A stretch of 64,000 nt of DNA from Melieria omissa (GCA_963971225.1 OZ020269.1:14412921-14476920), one strand, 5' to 3'. Positions 34,937 through 47,377 are shown, counted from the first letter of the stretch. The notes: generated by a model from the sequence alone, not told the origin. Numbers and translations: made by a program.

Positions 34937-35833
34937 CACTACTCGACAAAAAATGGGTTCATCGCGTGTTCCTAAAAACAAAAGTATTTTTTAGACTAAT
35001 CTTCGGCTGCTGAACACGAAACTGAAAATCAAAAAATTTTCTTAAGAAGCGTTTTCGAAAAATCTTCGAAAAACACGTTTTCCCCTCTTATTTCAGTTAT
35101 GAGCACATATCTCGTAAACCAACCATCCGACTAACACATGTGGCCCGTTAATCAAAAGGTAATTAACTAGCCTTTTCAACGATATATAGAAGTCCAATGA
35201 GACTTGGGGAAGTTACTGACGACGACGACTGACAATGAAAGTTGACAAAAATTGAAGTTTTTGACCATTTTCAAAAATTAAACATTTTCGAATGGTTTTT
35301 TATGGATAAAATAAATGAGCTTCTCTGGTTTTAAGATTTTAGATTAAAGATATATTATTTGAGCAAATACTAACCCTAACATCAATAGTATTGAAAGAAA
35401 AGTATCAAAGTTATAATGCACGGAGTGAAAACACCAACTTTACATTTATTACACCGTGCGAAATTTTTTTTTATTTTTCCGAGACCCATCCAAATGTTGA
35501 TATAGACGTGAAACTAGAGGTCATTTATAATAACCGGGCATAGTCAGTTTTTCATTTCCTGACGCAAAAACCTTCTTAAAGGACTTTAAAATTTTAAGGA
35601 TATACACATTTAAAATATTTTTTTAAATATTTGCGATTGTGCAATGATGAAGATATGGGTATCAAATGAAAGAGGAAAATTTTCTCCTTTTAACTAAATT
35701 TTCTATTTTTAACTTTCAGGACCAAAATATGCCAGGTATGCAAAACATAAATGTTTTGGATCTCAGTCATAGTTCTGAAAGTTCAAAATAGAAAATTTAG
35801 TTAAAAGGAGAAAATTTTTCGTGTCGAGTAGTG
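34937..35833. mobile_element. CACTA-like MITE with 3-bp TSD and internal hairpin
   Basis: Begins CACTACTCGACA (34937-34948) and ends TGTCGAGTAGTG (35822-35833), flanked by TAA on both sides (34934-34936, 35834-35836). A CACTA start with a 3-bp duplication fits the EnSpm/CACTA superfamily (including Chapaev). The 897-bp body has no transposase. Near the right end, two arms of about 45 bp (35671-35720 and 35777-35820) form a hairpin containing TTTTAACTAAATTTTCTATT. A Harbinger assignment is possible because of the TAA, but the terminal CACTA argues against it. Confidence 0.75.
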
Positions 35834-35836
35834 TAA

Positions 35837-36600
35837 TCGAGTACCACAAGAGTTTGGAGCTAATGGGGATTATTTCAAAGGGAACAACTTTAATATTAAA
35901 TAACTAATTTGTATATTAAATTTGTTGTGTGGTTTGGGGAATTTTTCTTTCAAAGTACAATAAGTAACAGTTATTTCGGTATCAAGTGATGAGAGCTCAA
36001 GTTCATTGAATCACTGATATCAATCGTTCACTAACGATTTTATTATTATTACTATTATTATTATTTCACCATTGTATTCAGTCATTTCAACCTAACCTAA
36101 CATATTATTTCACCAATAAAGTGAGCCGAACGTGAGTAAAGATAATAGTTGATTCACGATCACTACATTTATCTTACTATATATATTTTTACACTACACT
36201 CACTCATTAAATCTTCAATCTCACTCATCTCACTGAAAACGTCACAACACATTTCAGTCAATTAGTGTTCAATTTCTTCAAAACATTACCTGAAAAGAAA
36301 AGCATAAAACAAATATTCATTAGTAGGTGCAATAAAAAGAAAATCAAAAAGCTTAAATTAAGACTAGTCAAGCTGACATTGACAGCATAACCCTCGGAAT
36401 GACATTTTAAAGTCCACCAACATTGTCAACAACAAATTAATGGGCCGCCAACTGCACACACAAGTAGACAGTAGGCAGAGTACTTTAATTAACCCCACAA
36501 TCGCCACAATAGAACAACAACTAAAAATACCAATGTACGTACTAAGTAATTTACATGAAATCAAACATTGAGGTTATGTAATGCAATTTAGTTAATTCGT
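35837..36600. other. AT-rich non-coding DNA
   Basis: Contains an ATT-trinucleotide run near 36040-36065. No gene or element recognised. Confidence 0.5.
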
Positions 36601-37575
36601 TGTGTGGAACATTTTCCACATATGATTACAAACGCTGCTACTATCAGCGACAAAGGTCGTCAAAGACCTAAAATGCTGCAAGGCTGGCGAAAAAAACCGA
36701 CAACAAAAACAAATTGCAACGAAATAATGTCTCAATTGGAGGCGATTAGATTGTGCAATGCCACCACAGCTGTTGTTGTTTGTGGGGTACTGTTAAATGT
36801 GCGGCTGTGGCTGTTTTGCATAGTTCACAAGGAAACCGAAATGCAGCGAGAAAAATGAAACAAACGTTGCAAGCGCGCAAAGGCCACCGCACCGGAACAA
36901 TTGCGGCAACAATGCGCCAAACGAAGGCGATTACGGCGGCAGCATTCACCGTTGCGGCAGCAGCAGCAGCAGCAGCACACAATGACGACGACAGTAGAGG
37001 TCAGCTGTTGAGTGCCTATAACAATTCGTCCAGCAACTCGGCAGCTCGGCAGCGAGCACAATCACAAATATGCGCCAATTCACCGAATTGCCGGCAAGCA
37101 GCAGCAGCCGCATTTTGACAGCTTCAACGCCTGTCACGATTGCAATGGAAATTCAGCGGCAACAATGTGCGCGCTGTGGAACAGCAAAATCAACATTTCA
37201 TTTTCGCAGCGCGTTGCTGCTGTGGGTGCTGTGTCGGTGCCGGCAATGGCCAATTTAATTGCAAATATGCAAACTGCGAATCGGCCGAGCGTGAAAACGA
37301 AGACGCAACACCAAAGGAAAACTGCCTCAATTACGGCCAATTGTGGCGGCGGTTTTTCGGCTGTTGTAAGCCATGTGCGGCTGCGTGTTGGGCGGGTCGG
37401 TATGCGGTGGTTGGTGTGCGGCGGTTAGAATGTCTACCTGCAGTACACACAACACAAAATATTGCCGAAAGATGTAACAATTCGATTGGCGTTGGTAAGA
37501 AACGTTTGTTAATAAGTCGATTGCAAAAGAATTGCAGTGCCAGGGAAAAGTGCAACGCCTATTTGTAGACAAAAG
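36601..37575. other. GC-richer, CAG-rich block of unknown role
   Basis: A compositional island with a (GCA)n tract at 36956-36981 and many CAG/GCC words. Overlapping frames of 60-140 codons are open in all + frames and on the minus strand, which points to composition rather than one real protein. The best frame gives an alanine-, serine- and asparagine-rich peptide, as in disordered parts of fly regulators, but no domain is recognisable. It could be a host exon, leader or cis-regulatory DNA. Confidence 0.3.
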
Positions 37576-38395
37576 ACAGTGAATTGAAATTAAAATTGCA
37601 TTAAATAGTAGTAAAACAGATAATACAGACCCATACAGCCAATCAGTGGCGCAAACAAGATTTCATTTGGAGGTGTGGGGGTTTTGCGTACAAGTGAGCA
37701 AAATACTGTTACGAAAATGAGTTCTTTAATCTCTGGATTGTGCTTGAAAAATGAAAGACACTTCAATTGCTCAGCGCAAAACGCAGTCAGAAACCAACAA
37801 TCACTTTATATACAAATTTACACTTTGCTTATCTTTACACTTGTTACTTTTCTGGTTATCGCGCCGATTGTTCTTGCACATTCCAGTTGGACTATCTCTC
37901 GATCGTTCTCGCACATCCCATTACCATCGCGAGCCATCCTAGCCATATCGAAATTATAGCAAGCTGATCGTACTCTAAAGTTCGCGCCTAACAGTATGCT
38001 CGTAAAAGCATTCATGCATAGCACAGCGACAGAGAGCCTCATCGTTACAATACCATTCGATCATTCGATTTTGTACCAGCAATTTTTGTGTTTGGGGAGG
38101 GTATAACCTCCAAAACCCCCTGTGTGTGCCACTGCAGTCAATATTTAGAACTCACAGGGTTATTCTGGCAAAGATAGTTGAAAGATTTTTCAAGAATAGA
38201 CCTGTGAGGCTTCTAAATAAGTATGCGGACTATGAGGTTATTCGAAAAGTCTGAGCAATTCGAACGTCAAAATTATTGGATACAAATTGTGAGGTCATTT
38301 GATTTCTTTGGGACTCTTAAAGGGTGACAAGACCCTTGGCAGTGGTAGTGATAGTTCTTCCAATAGAGATGTCAATGACAGACAGAGATTGCTGC
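37576..38395. other. Unassigned non-coding DNA
   Basis: No recognised coding or repeat feature. Sequence from about 38230 may belong to the 5' end of the decayed mariner that follows. Confidence 0.45.
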
Positions 38396-39175
38396 AAAGT
38401 GGCCGTAGCGGATAGTATCGAAGAAGACCCCGAAAAGTCAAATCGACGCTAATCAGCTCAATGAGGCGTCATTAGAGAGTTAAGCGGGATAATTTTGCAG
38501 TTGAATTTGGGCCTACAATTGTATAAGATTGTGCTGAGGCAAGAATAAAAGCCAGACAACCATAGACAAAGCAATGAGTTCACTTATTGGGCGCTGGAAA
38601 TGTTGGCCGGAGATGGGAAAATTGGCCAACAAATAATCTTCTCGGCAAATCTTCCCAAGCAAAACTGCCGTTCCAGAAGCGATTGTAATCCACAAGTGTT
38701 CCACCAAGCATTAGCAGTCAGAAAGATTGACTGCTTGATGCCTTATCGAAACTTCATTTCATTCGATATAAGGAAGGAGACACCATTAAAGTCAATGGCC
38801 CTCGGTATGAGCAATTTTAACTGATTTTCTGCAGCCAAAGCTCGACCACATCGATACATCCGATGTGTGGTTCTAACAAGACGACGCTACATGACATACA
38901 AGCGACGCAACGCCCGAAGTTCTGAAGGTGAAGTTTGGCGACTGGATCATCTCTTGGTGAACGTTCATCAATTGGTCGCCGCAATTATCCAACTTAACAC
39001 CCCTTGTTAATTTCCTCGGAGTCTTATTTTCGTAGACTAAGGACTGAACCGAGTCATAAAAAATTGAACCGACTGCTTGAAGCACTGCTAGCGTAGCCGA
39101 GGCGGCCTTTTGAAAGATGTGCTCTTCAATACAAAATGGCATGAATAAAGCTTCGAAATAAAGCCAGAATCAATT
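38396..39175 (+). pseudogene. Decayed mariner transposase, DD41D (rosa-like) type
   Basis: Pieces in several frames follow the family order: LGLQLYKIVLRQE, then WALEMLAGDGKIGQQIIFS (the sequence after IIFS normally carries the first catalytic Asp, here lost), then KQNCR and NPQVFHQA. TPLKSMALGMSN and DHIDTSDVWF-like sequence follow, then VKFGDWIISW and NWSPQLSNLTPL, the counterpart of N-W-P-P-R-S-C-D-L-T-P-L in the last catalytic region. This copy keeps the middle region deleted in the other DD41D copies. Stops and indels are dense, and TIRs were not found. It is clearly older than the copies at 9.8 and 51.5 kb. Confidence 0.72.
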
Positions 39176-39675
39176 TGATATCTCAAACAGTTGGTTTTTT
39201 TATTTAAATTTATTATCGTTCTTATCTGGAAATTCTTTACATGAGTGATGTCCCTATGTTAAAGGCAACATTGGTACAGGTATCGCATACGCGAGACACT
39301 ATCTTACAGCTGAAAGGAATGTGGTCTGAAATTTCCATCTCTTTTTCCTGCTTAGTGGGTAAATCAATAATACAATCTAAGTGGAAAGATTGTACTGTGG
39401 AGACGTGTTCCGTTTAGGTTGGGTTAGTTAGGCGGTCGGAGGCCGGTTTATTGAAATATGTATGAAACACTGTTTTTCCAACGTTTGTTACAACACACAG
39501 TGGCCTAAAGGAAAATGTGAAACCTAAAGTTCACAGTCGATATGAACTCATTAAAGATTACATACATAATCTTAGGTTAAAGTTGGTCTCTGGGCACGAG
39601 ACCTTGCCGAAAGTCACACTTAGGTCGCAAATGGGCTCATTTTAATATCATAAAAAGGAAAATATATGTGTTTGT
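39176..39675. other. Unassigned non-coding DNA
   Basis: No recognised feature. Confidence 0.45.
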
Positions 39676-39678
39676 ACC

Positions 39679-40075
39679 GACTTATATCTAAATCAGAATA
39701 GTCAGCACTGGTAACTAGATTAGGTTAGGTTATAGAAGGGGGAGTGTACGGCATGCACTTCCACTCAGAGACCCTGTTGGACGTATTATGATTCCCTTCA
39801 TTTTAGAAATCCGGTGCCCTTCTCTATCTGTTGGGTTCCTTGTCCATACAGACGGTACTCCCACTCAGAGACCCGACTTATATCTAAATCAGAATAGTCA
39901 TCACTGGTAACTAGATTAGATTAGGTTATAGAAGGGGGATTGTACGGCATGCACTTCCTCTCAGAGACCCTGTTAGACGTGTTGTGATTTCCTTCAGTTT
40001 AGAAATCCAGTGCCCTTCTCTATCTGTTGGATTACCTGTAGCTTCAGACGGAATCTTTTGGAACCATTTGGTCTT
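39679..40075 (+). repeat. Tandem duplication, period 196 bp
   Basis: GACTTATATCTAAATCAGAA starts at 39679 and 39875. TTATAGAAGGGGGA, ACGGCATGCACTTCC, TCAGAGACCCTGTT and GTGCCCTTCTCTATCTGTTG repeat in order with few differences, so the duplication is fairly young. Non-coding. Confidence 0.85.
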
Positions 40076-42685
40076 TGCAAGGAAATTGTGTAGAACAGTA
40101 AACTGTGCATCAGCTATTTGCGTCAGCCCATCGAAAAATCTGACTTTAAGAGTCCGAAGCAATGGCTCCTGTAATGGCATTGCAGGTGCTCGATTGATTT
40201 CAATGGAACTTTATCTCCGCAGCTTCTTCACAGGTATCTAACTTTTCAGTTATAACTAAACTAATGATGACCATTCTAGTTTAGATAGAAGTAGATGTGT
40301 AGATCTGATTAGATCAGAATGGTCATCCCTGTTCCAAACTCATTTCAGATATAAAGCAAATAGAGAGCTTCTACTGGTAAACTTCATGACCATTCATTAA
40401 GTAAAAAATCCTATTTTTAATACTGAAAACAGCTGGACTAAGGGCATTGATAAGTTGGACGTTCATAGTAGTTGAATCTTGGATACATATGGACATAATA
40501 TGAGACGACCTAACTCTGACTTTGCTTAGGGAGTTCAGTTAGTACCTGAATTGTACAACTGAAAAGACAACAAGAATCACAAAACAATGTATAGTTAGTT
40601 TTGAGGAAATCTGAGATCATCTTCGTACGATCAACAACATTCTGACTTTTGGTCTGTCCTGTCCATCCAGTGGCATTCTGAACATTAGAATAAAGAGTTT
40701 TCTCCCTTAAATACGCAAATCAGCATTGATTCAATCTTTTAACTTGTACCAGCTTAACTTTATACAATCTTAAGGTATTTAAATTATCTTTCAATCATCT
40801 CTCGCTTTCGGTCACAACTACAAAGTTTTTAGTCACCGTTTCCTATGGAACAGTATTCAAAAAGTTGTAACTAACAAAAAAATAAAAAATTCATTATCTA
40901 TGAGAGCTGATCTAGATTCCCATAAATACGCAAATCAGTAATGAATCCATCGTTTAATTTGAACCATCAATCTAAAGTTCTGCGACATATTCTCCAAGTT
41001 TTTTCCGCCACAAACTTGTAAGCCGCAATTATAAAGTTTTCAACCACCGTTTCCAATTGAAGAATATTCAGAAAGTTTATCACTAACGGAAGCTGTCTGG
41101 CAAACCAACGAGCATCACTTGCGTGTGCGCAAAGCATTTCAGAAAGAGTTGACTTAATGCCGGTTTTAATATGGTTGCTTATTTTGTTTTTGTTGCTACT
41201 TTTACTGCTATTTGTGTTGTGTTTTTTTCTTTTCAATTAAAAAAGTTTACACAACAACTTTAGAACGAGTGAAATATGTATGTGAATTTTAGATGATAAT
41301 AAAAAAGTACAACACAATAGATGTGGCTGTCTTGTTACGACGCACTCGCGCTCTTTCCCTCTCTTTCACGTGTCTGTTTTCGTGTAATTTTAAAACGAAG
41401 ATGAAACAGGTTTCCACTGACTACGGCGAGCTAACAAACTTACAGTCACACACATACAGGGTGCAATGCTAAGATGGCAAACGCTGCTCAACATAGATTA
41501 GAATGGCTTGGCAGAGTCAACAGCTGGATGTGAGCTGAGCTTTGATATGATCGTAATTCATGCTAATTTAATTTAGTATGTTGCGCCATTTCCCTGCTAA
41601 CCCAGTTGCCCTGTTGTACTCCTGTACGCCACAGCACCTGTGCAGCCCACATTGCAATTATCTATGGAATATAGAATGCAGTGTGTGTGTAGTGGTGTGG
41701 GCGCACGAGTGTCGATTACATCGCGTGCTCAGCGTCACACGTTACGTGTGCAATTCGTGTCGTTGTGCCCTCTACACCAACGAGCATCTATTGTTTACAA
41801 TTTTTCTTTGTTACTGCGTTGCAATTAAATTCTAACTGAATATAAATTTCACATTTTCAATTTATGCAAAAAATTGCAAGAAAAATAGTTAAAGCAAAGA
41901 AAAAGCTGATAGCAGGAAAAAACTTTTGGAGTTCAGTGGTTACATGAACGCATGTCGGCTTCAAATGTTCATAGAGTGGCAATTTCTATAAAACAATTCT
42001 TGAGTTGTGTCTAATAATTTTCAGTAAATAAATCACCCACATAAATTTTCAAATTTCTTTCCCAATTTCAGAATTGAGCAACTTTAAACACAACGACACA
42101 CACACACATACAAAAAGTTTAAAGAATTTATGGCACTTGTGGTGATTTTTGTGTGTGTGGGCTAAATCGCATAATTCATGGCTCATATGTTTGAAGTTTG
42201 TGCGATTTTTAAGAATTTTCATACAAATGATGCGCTCGTGCGAGAGTGTAGTGATTGCCTCCAATGAGATGGAAATATTTCATATGAAAAACATAAAATA
42301 AAAACAAAAATAAAGCAATCTTATTGAAGATAGAAAAACTACTTGAGGAGATGATTTGAATTTGTGAATAGACATCATGCCATTGTTTTAGTTTGACTGG
42401 AACTTTCTTGAAGCCAAATATTTGCCAATGATGTAATGAGTAATGTTAAAATATTTTGAGGACTTTCCTTTAAGAATCACCTTTCTACAGTAGAATTAGA
42501 ATATTTTATAATACTTAAAAAACTAAATGACCAAATTAATTTATACCCACTCCACCGATTCAACAAATTTTTAATGATAAGTAAAGTCTGCCAGAACTTG
42601 TAGCCGTATCTCCATATGGTCCTGGCAGAATCTGACCCAAAGGTCAACTGCCTCTGTAAGATACACACTCGAAGATCCATTGTGA
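40076..42685. other. Unassigned non-coding DNA
   Basis: Two loosely similar segments near 40690-40820 and 40905-41060 share AAATACGCAAATCAG and CACCGTTTCC words. The part at 41570-41830 is slightly GC-richer. No gene recognised. Confidence 0.45.
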
Positions 42686-42689
42686 TACC

Positions 42690-42836
42690 ACATATTTCCC
42701 GGAATCCGAACGTCCGTTGGCAGTTTTCCCTTTCACATAGAAGTAGACGAGTGTTTCAGCAGCCAGAGCTAGGATTCGAACCTAGGGCCTCTGATATGAG
42801 AATCTAGTGCGCTACCCACTGGACTATCGAGGCCGC
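42690..42836 (-). mobile_element. tRNA-derived SINE, family B, copy 2
   Basis: Reverse complement begins GCGGCCTCGATAGTCCAGTG with GGTAGCGC (box A), has an anticodon-like TCTCATATC, and box B GGTTCGAATCC (42772-42782 on +), then TAGCTCTGGCTGCTGAAACA. The body then contains CGTTCGGATTCC. The best tRNA likeness by eye is a methionine-type tRNA (CAT in the loop). Pairing is imperfect and SINE sequence follows directly, so it is not a tRNA gene. Confidence 0.75.
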
Positions 42837-43045
42837 TAAGAACCAAAAGAAGAACAATTTTGTCAGATGTAAGCAATTTTGTCAGATGTACTTACAATTT
42901 ATAAGTTACAGAGTTATAGATCTCTCCAGCTTAATCTGTCTTATTGAAGCGTCAACAGGGAGGAGAAAACAGAGAAAAAAATCTAAGCAATATCTTTTAA
43001 GCGATAAGATGGATAAGATAGATGGATAAGAAGATAGAACCTGCC
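42837..43045. other. Unassigned spacer
   Basis: Short AT-rich spacer between the SINE and the satellite. Confidence 0.4.
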
Positions 43046-43049
43046 AGAT

Positions 43050-44125
43050 CTAGGTTCGGTAGTTGCGGGTCGGAACACTTCCTGGTCAAGAATGTCACCC
43101 TTTGCGATACAGTGGACGGTAGTATCATATTTAAGTGCCTTTCTCCATCGGACACTCCCAACACTATTAAAATTCTTCACACAAATGTTCAGAATACCAC
43201 TGGATGGACAGGACAGACCGAAGCTCGGAATATTGTTGAGTGTACGAAGATGATCTCAGATTGAGAGATACTTAAATAGAGTTCAATTTCAGGATGAAAG
43301 ACCATAAGCAAAAGTTTGACTTCCACGCCGGAGAAGCCGAATATCCAAATGGTTTGAAGATGATAGGAAAATGGTTTTGAAGATTTAGAAACGTTTAAAT
43401 ATAATAAGGATGAGTGGGTTTAAATGCAAGAGTACAATTCTAATTTCAGGACGAGAGATGATACAGAAAAGGATTAAAGAGGTGAGTAAGTTGATTTCTA
43501 TGCCGAAAAGCCGAAGCTTCGAATGGTTTTGAAGATGAATGGAAAATGGATAGAATGTAAATGGATAGAATAAGAGTCGAGTGGGTTAAAATGAGAGAGT
43601 AAAATCTCAATTTTAGAAGGAAAGACCATGCAACAAACGTTTTAAAAGGTTAGTAACTTGACTTTCATACCAGAGAGGCCGAAGCTCTGAAGGTTTTTGA
43701 AGATGATAAGCAATGGTTTTGAAAATTGAGAGACGTTTAGATAGTATAAGAGATGAGAAGGTTAAAATGAGAGAGTAAAATCTCAATTTCAGTAGGAAAG
43801 TTTGAAAAGGTTAGTTACATGACTTCCATGCCGCGCAGACCGAATCTCCGAATGGTTTTGAAGATGATAGGAAAATGGTTTTGAAGATTGCGAGACGTTT
43901 AGATAGAATAAAAGTTGAGTAGGTTAAAGTGCGAGAGTACAATTCTAATTTCAGGACGAGATATGATATAGCAACAGTTTCAAAAGGTTAGTCATTTGAC
44001 TTCCATGCCAGAGAGACCGAAGCTCTGAAGGGTTTTGAAGATTGAGAGACGTTTACATGGAATACGAGTTGAGTGGATAAAAATTGGAGATTACAATCTC
44101 AATTCCAGGACGGAAGACCATACAA
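43050..44125 (+). repeat. Satellite array I, ~150-175-bp units
   Basis: About six units marked by TCAATTTCAGGA(C/T)GAAAGACCAT-type words near 43288, 43445, 43612, 43788, 43952 and 44100. Each is followed by GACTTCCATGCC, a GAGA(G/C)(G/C)CCGAA(G/T)CTC word, a GGTTTTGAAGATGATAGG word and GAGACGTTTAGATAGAATAA. Alternate units share finer differences (AGGACGAGAGATGAT against AGAAGGAAAGACCAT), suggesting a two-unit higher order. Confidence 0.82.
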
Positions 44126-44129
44126 CAAA

Positions 44130-45420
44130 GGTTTAAATTTATGAATTTTTCAGTCACCGATTGCACTTAGTGACTAACCCTAACAATATCTCTAAATATT
44201 ATAATGACAAAACAAGACAAGTTTTTCAATCAAAATTAATCTTTTTTTTACATATTTACTATTAAAATTATTTCTCATACGAGCCACGAAATAATTTCAC
44301 ACATAAAAGCCTCTGCCGCCTAGAAACCGCATCAACCAATACGACCGAAACGTGCCAAAGTTCTCGACTGACAGTCAATAAACGCCAATCTGTATTGAGA
44401 TCATGGCGAGTACATTGCCACGCAGCCATAAAAATACAAAATTCGAAACTAAGGCAAACAAAATAAAAATGGCCATAGCCGTCATAATTCAGACGCAAAC
44501 GCAGACTACGTGTTAATTTCGAGTGTCAATTTGCACTGCTGTCACTTGACAGTCGACCAACCAACCGGCCGACTTTTAACCAATACTCGTACATTTTACC
44601 GACGAAATATTTTGGCAAACCCAAAACACAGCCACACAGCATGACCGGCTTGCGGCATGCGGCAGTCATTTGACTGGCTGGCGGCTGTTGTCCGAAGTGG
44701 GCAAATGTTCATCAATAAAATGAAAATTTCGCCAACTCGCTGCGCCAAAACGTGCATCGTATATGGATCGAGAGAGCGACAGCTGGATAAATGAAAAATT
44801 GCCCAAAGATAAAGAACACAAGAATCAGGTTAAAGTTGCCATTAATGCCGCCCACAAGTTGAATGGATGCGTAATGAGCCAACACAGACGACGTTTTGTA
44901 TTAACGACTGACTGCGTATTGGAACAAATGTTTGTTGTAAAATGGAACAGCACAGAGTGTGGTGAATATAGCGTCATCTGTGTGTTTGTGTGTGTGTAAT
45001 TTAAATGCGGTAATGATTTTTCGAAGATTATTCACTCTTTTTACGCTTGAAAAACTTTTACGTTTGCTGTATGAAAACAATGAATTGTACAGCAAATTAA
45101 ATTCAAATATAACATAATTATGGCCATCAATGCGGGAGCTATAAATAAATATAAATATATGTGTGTATGTTGATCAGGAAGTCAATTGGAAAATTTTATG
45201 AGTTTTTCACCATTTTTAAGAAAATGTGTAAAGTTTATTTTAGGTCGAAGGTTATAAAAATTTAAACTATGAGATGAGAGAGAGAGAGAAAGAAGGGGAG
45301 TAGTAGACGACAACATATGAGTTTGACAGTCTTTAAGACACAATAGTACATGATCGGATCGGATGAAATGTTGGATTAGTCATAAGATGGGTTAACATAA
45401 TCCTTTTGCACACCGAATAC
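44130..45420. other. Non-coding DNA between two satellite arrays
   Basis: Includes GT (44979-44997) and GA (about 45276-45290) microsatellites. No gene recognised. Confidence 0.5.
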
Positions 45421-45424
45421 GATA

Positions 45425-45905
45425 ATTAGAAGCTCGGAATGTTTGTTGATGGTACGAAGATGATCTCAGATTGAGAGATATTTAAATAGATAAAAACTCC
45501 AGGATAAAAGACCATACAACAAAAGTTTGACTTCCATGCCGGGCCGACCGAATCTCCGAATGGTTTTAAAGACGATTGAGAAACGTTTAGATAGAATAAA
45601 ATTGTGTGGGTTAAATGCGAGAGTACAATCCTAATTTCAGGACGAGAGATGATACCGAAAAAGTGTAAAAAGGTTAGTAAGTTGATTTCTATGCCCAAAA
45701 GCCGAATCTCCGAATGATTTTGAAGATGAATGGTAAGTGGATAGGATGGAAATGGATAGAGTAAGAGTGGAGTAGGTTGAAATGAGAGAATAAAATCTCA
45801 ACTAGAAGGAGAGACCATACAACACAAGTTTGAAACGGTTAGTAACTTGACTTCCATGCCAGAGAGGCCGAAGTTCTGAAGGTTTTTGAAGATGATATGA
45901 TCGAA
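45425..45905 (+). repeat. Satellite array II: further units of array I
   Basis: Three units with the same landmarks as the array at 43.1-44.1 kb (TCCAGGATAAAAGACCATAC near 45493, CCTAATTTCAGGACGAGAGA near 45632, GAAGGAGAGACCATACAACA near 45810). The third unit passes directly into the different repeat that follows. Confidence 0.8.
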
Positions 45906-47115
45906 GACAATAGTCAGATTGGATAATCTTATTGCTACGATTAGATAGAATAAGTGCCAAACAAGTTAAGAGAGAAAAAGTTAAGGCTAAGATCGAATAG
46001 CATAATCCTAATGTCAGGATCGGAGATGGTAAGATCAAATAATAAGAAATGAGATTGGAAAATCCTTTTATGTTGATGAGAGATCATAGAGTAAAGGATA
46101 GAGTAAGTGTCGAATAGGTTAAGATCGAATAGCATAATCCTAATGTCAGGATCGGAGACGGTAACATCACATAAAAGGCAAACAGATTGTACAATCTTTT
46201 TATATCGATGAGAGATCATGGGATAGAATAAGTATCGAATAGGTTAAGATCGAATAGCAGTGTCAGGATCGGAGACGATATGATCACATAAAAAGGAATA
46301 AGATTAAGATGGCCAATCGTTTGGTCACGATGAGAGATGATGAAATGGAATAAGTGTCAAATAGGTTGAGATCGAATAGAATAATCCTGTCAGGATCGGA
46401 GACGATAAGATCAAATAATAGACGAAGATATTGGAAAATATTTTTGCCACGATGACAGATGATGGAGGGGAAAACATATCGAATAGATTAAGATCGGATA
46501 GCATAATTCTAATATCAGGACCGGAGATGATAAGATCACCAAATAGGCAAAGAGAATGGACAATATTTTTATAACGATGAGAGATGATGGAAGGGAAAAC
46601 GTGTCGAATAGGTTAAGATCGAATAACATAATCCTAATGTCAGGATCGGAGACGATAAGATCAAATTAGAGACAATGAGGCTGGACAATCCTTTTGCCAC
46701 GACGATAGGTGATGGAATAAAAAAAAGTCGAATAGGTTAAGATCGAATAGCAAAATCCAAATGTTAAGATCGGAGATAATAAGATCAAATAATATTGATG
46801 GATGAATGAAATTGGACAATCTTTTTGTAACGATTCGAGATAATACGATAGAAGAAGTGTTGAATAGGTTAAGATCGTATAGTAAAAACCTCATGCCAAG
46901 TTTCGAGATGAATAGTATTGATGGATGAATGAAATTGGACAATTTTATACAACGATGAGAGATAATGGGATTTTAAAAGCATTGAATAGATTGAGATGGA
47001 TTACCGCAATTCTAATGTTAGGACCGGAAATTATAAAAAAAAGCATTGAATAGATTGAGATGAATTACCGCAATTCTAATGTTAGAATCGTAAATTATAA
47101 GATCAAGATAAGATA
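45906..47115 (+). repeat. Satellite array III, ~120-130-bp units
   Basis: About ten units marked by CTAATGTCAGGATCGGAGA, GATAAGATCA, GACAATCTTTTTG, CGATGAGAGATGATGGAATA and TCGAATAGGTTAAGATCGAA. Landmarks fall near 46011, 46143, 46262, 46388, 46510, 46635, 46760, 46893, 46998 and 47080. The last units shorten and decay. Leucine/isoleucine-rich minus-strand frames are repeat artefacts. Confidence 0.85.
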
Positions 47116-47377
47116 GTTGAAAATAGACCACCCAGCCCCTTTTGTTACCAAGTTCAGTCATACATTTATTTATGAGACTGAAGTTTGCTGTCATATTTTT
47201 TCTCGGTATTGCAATTTAGGAATGTTGGTTTGTAAGAATATCAATCTGTAGGAAGTTCAAGAATGCGAAGAGCTTGAATTAATAATCACAAAACATTAAT
47301 TTTTTATGAAGTCAAGTGAAAAGCTGTAAGTAGAACCGCGGCAAGTAAATTCAGGTCCATTTCTTTTAGCACAGTTT
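47116..47377. other. Unassigned spacer
   Basis: No recognised feature. Confidence 0.4.

Noticed and set aside
36753..37568. Overlapping alanine-, cysteine- and glutamine-rich frames as a host protein
   Set aside because: All three + frames and the minus strand are open at once, which reflects composition and a GCA run. No domain, start context or splice evidence singles out one frame.
39719..39733. TTAGGTTAGGTTA as an interstitial insect telomere repeat (also CCTAACCTAA near 36090)
   Set aside because: Only about two and a half units; such short runs are common by chance and in fly non-coding DNA.
42770..42836. A methionine-type tRNA gene on the minus strand
   Set aside because: Same reasoning: imperfect stems, SINE body attached, and sister copies at 29.3 and 59.0 kb.
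45941..46942. Repeated minus-strand frames rich in LFDLNLFDT-type words that look like a repetitive protein
   Set aside because: They are translations of satellite array III. The repeats differ by indels that break the frame between units.
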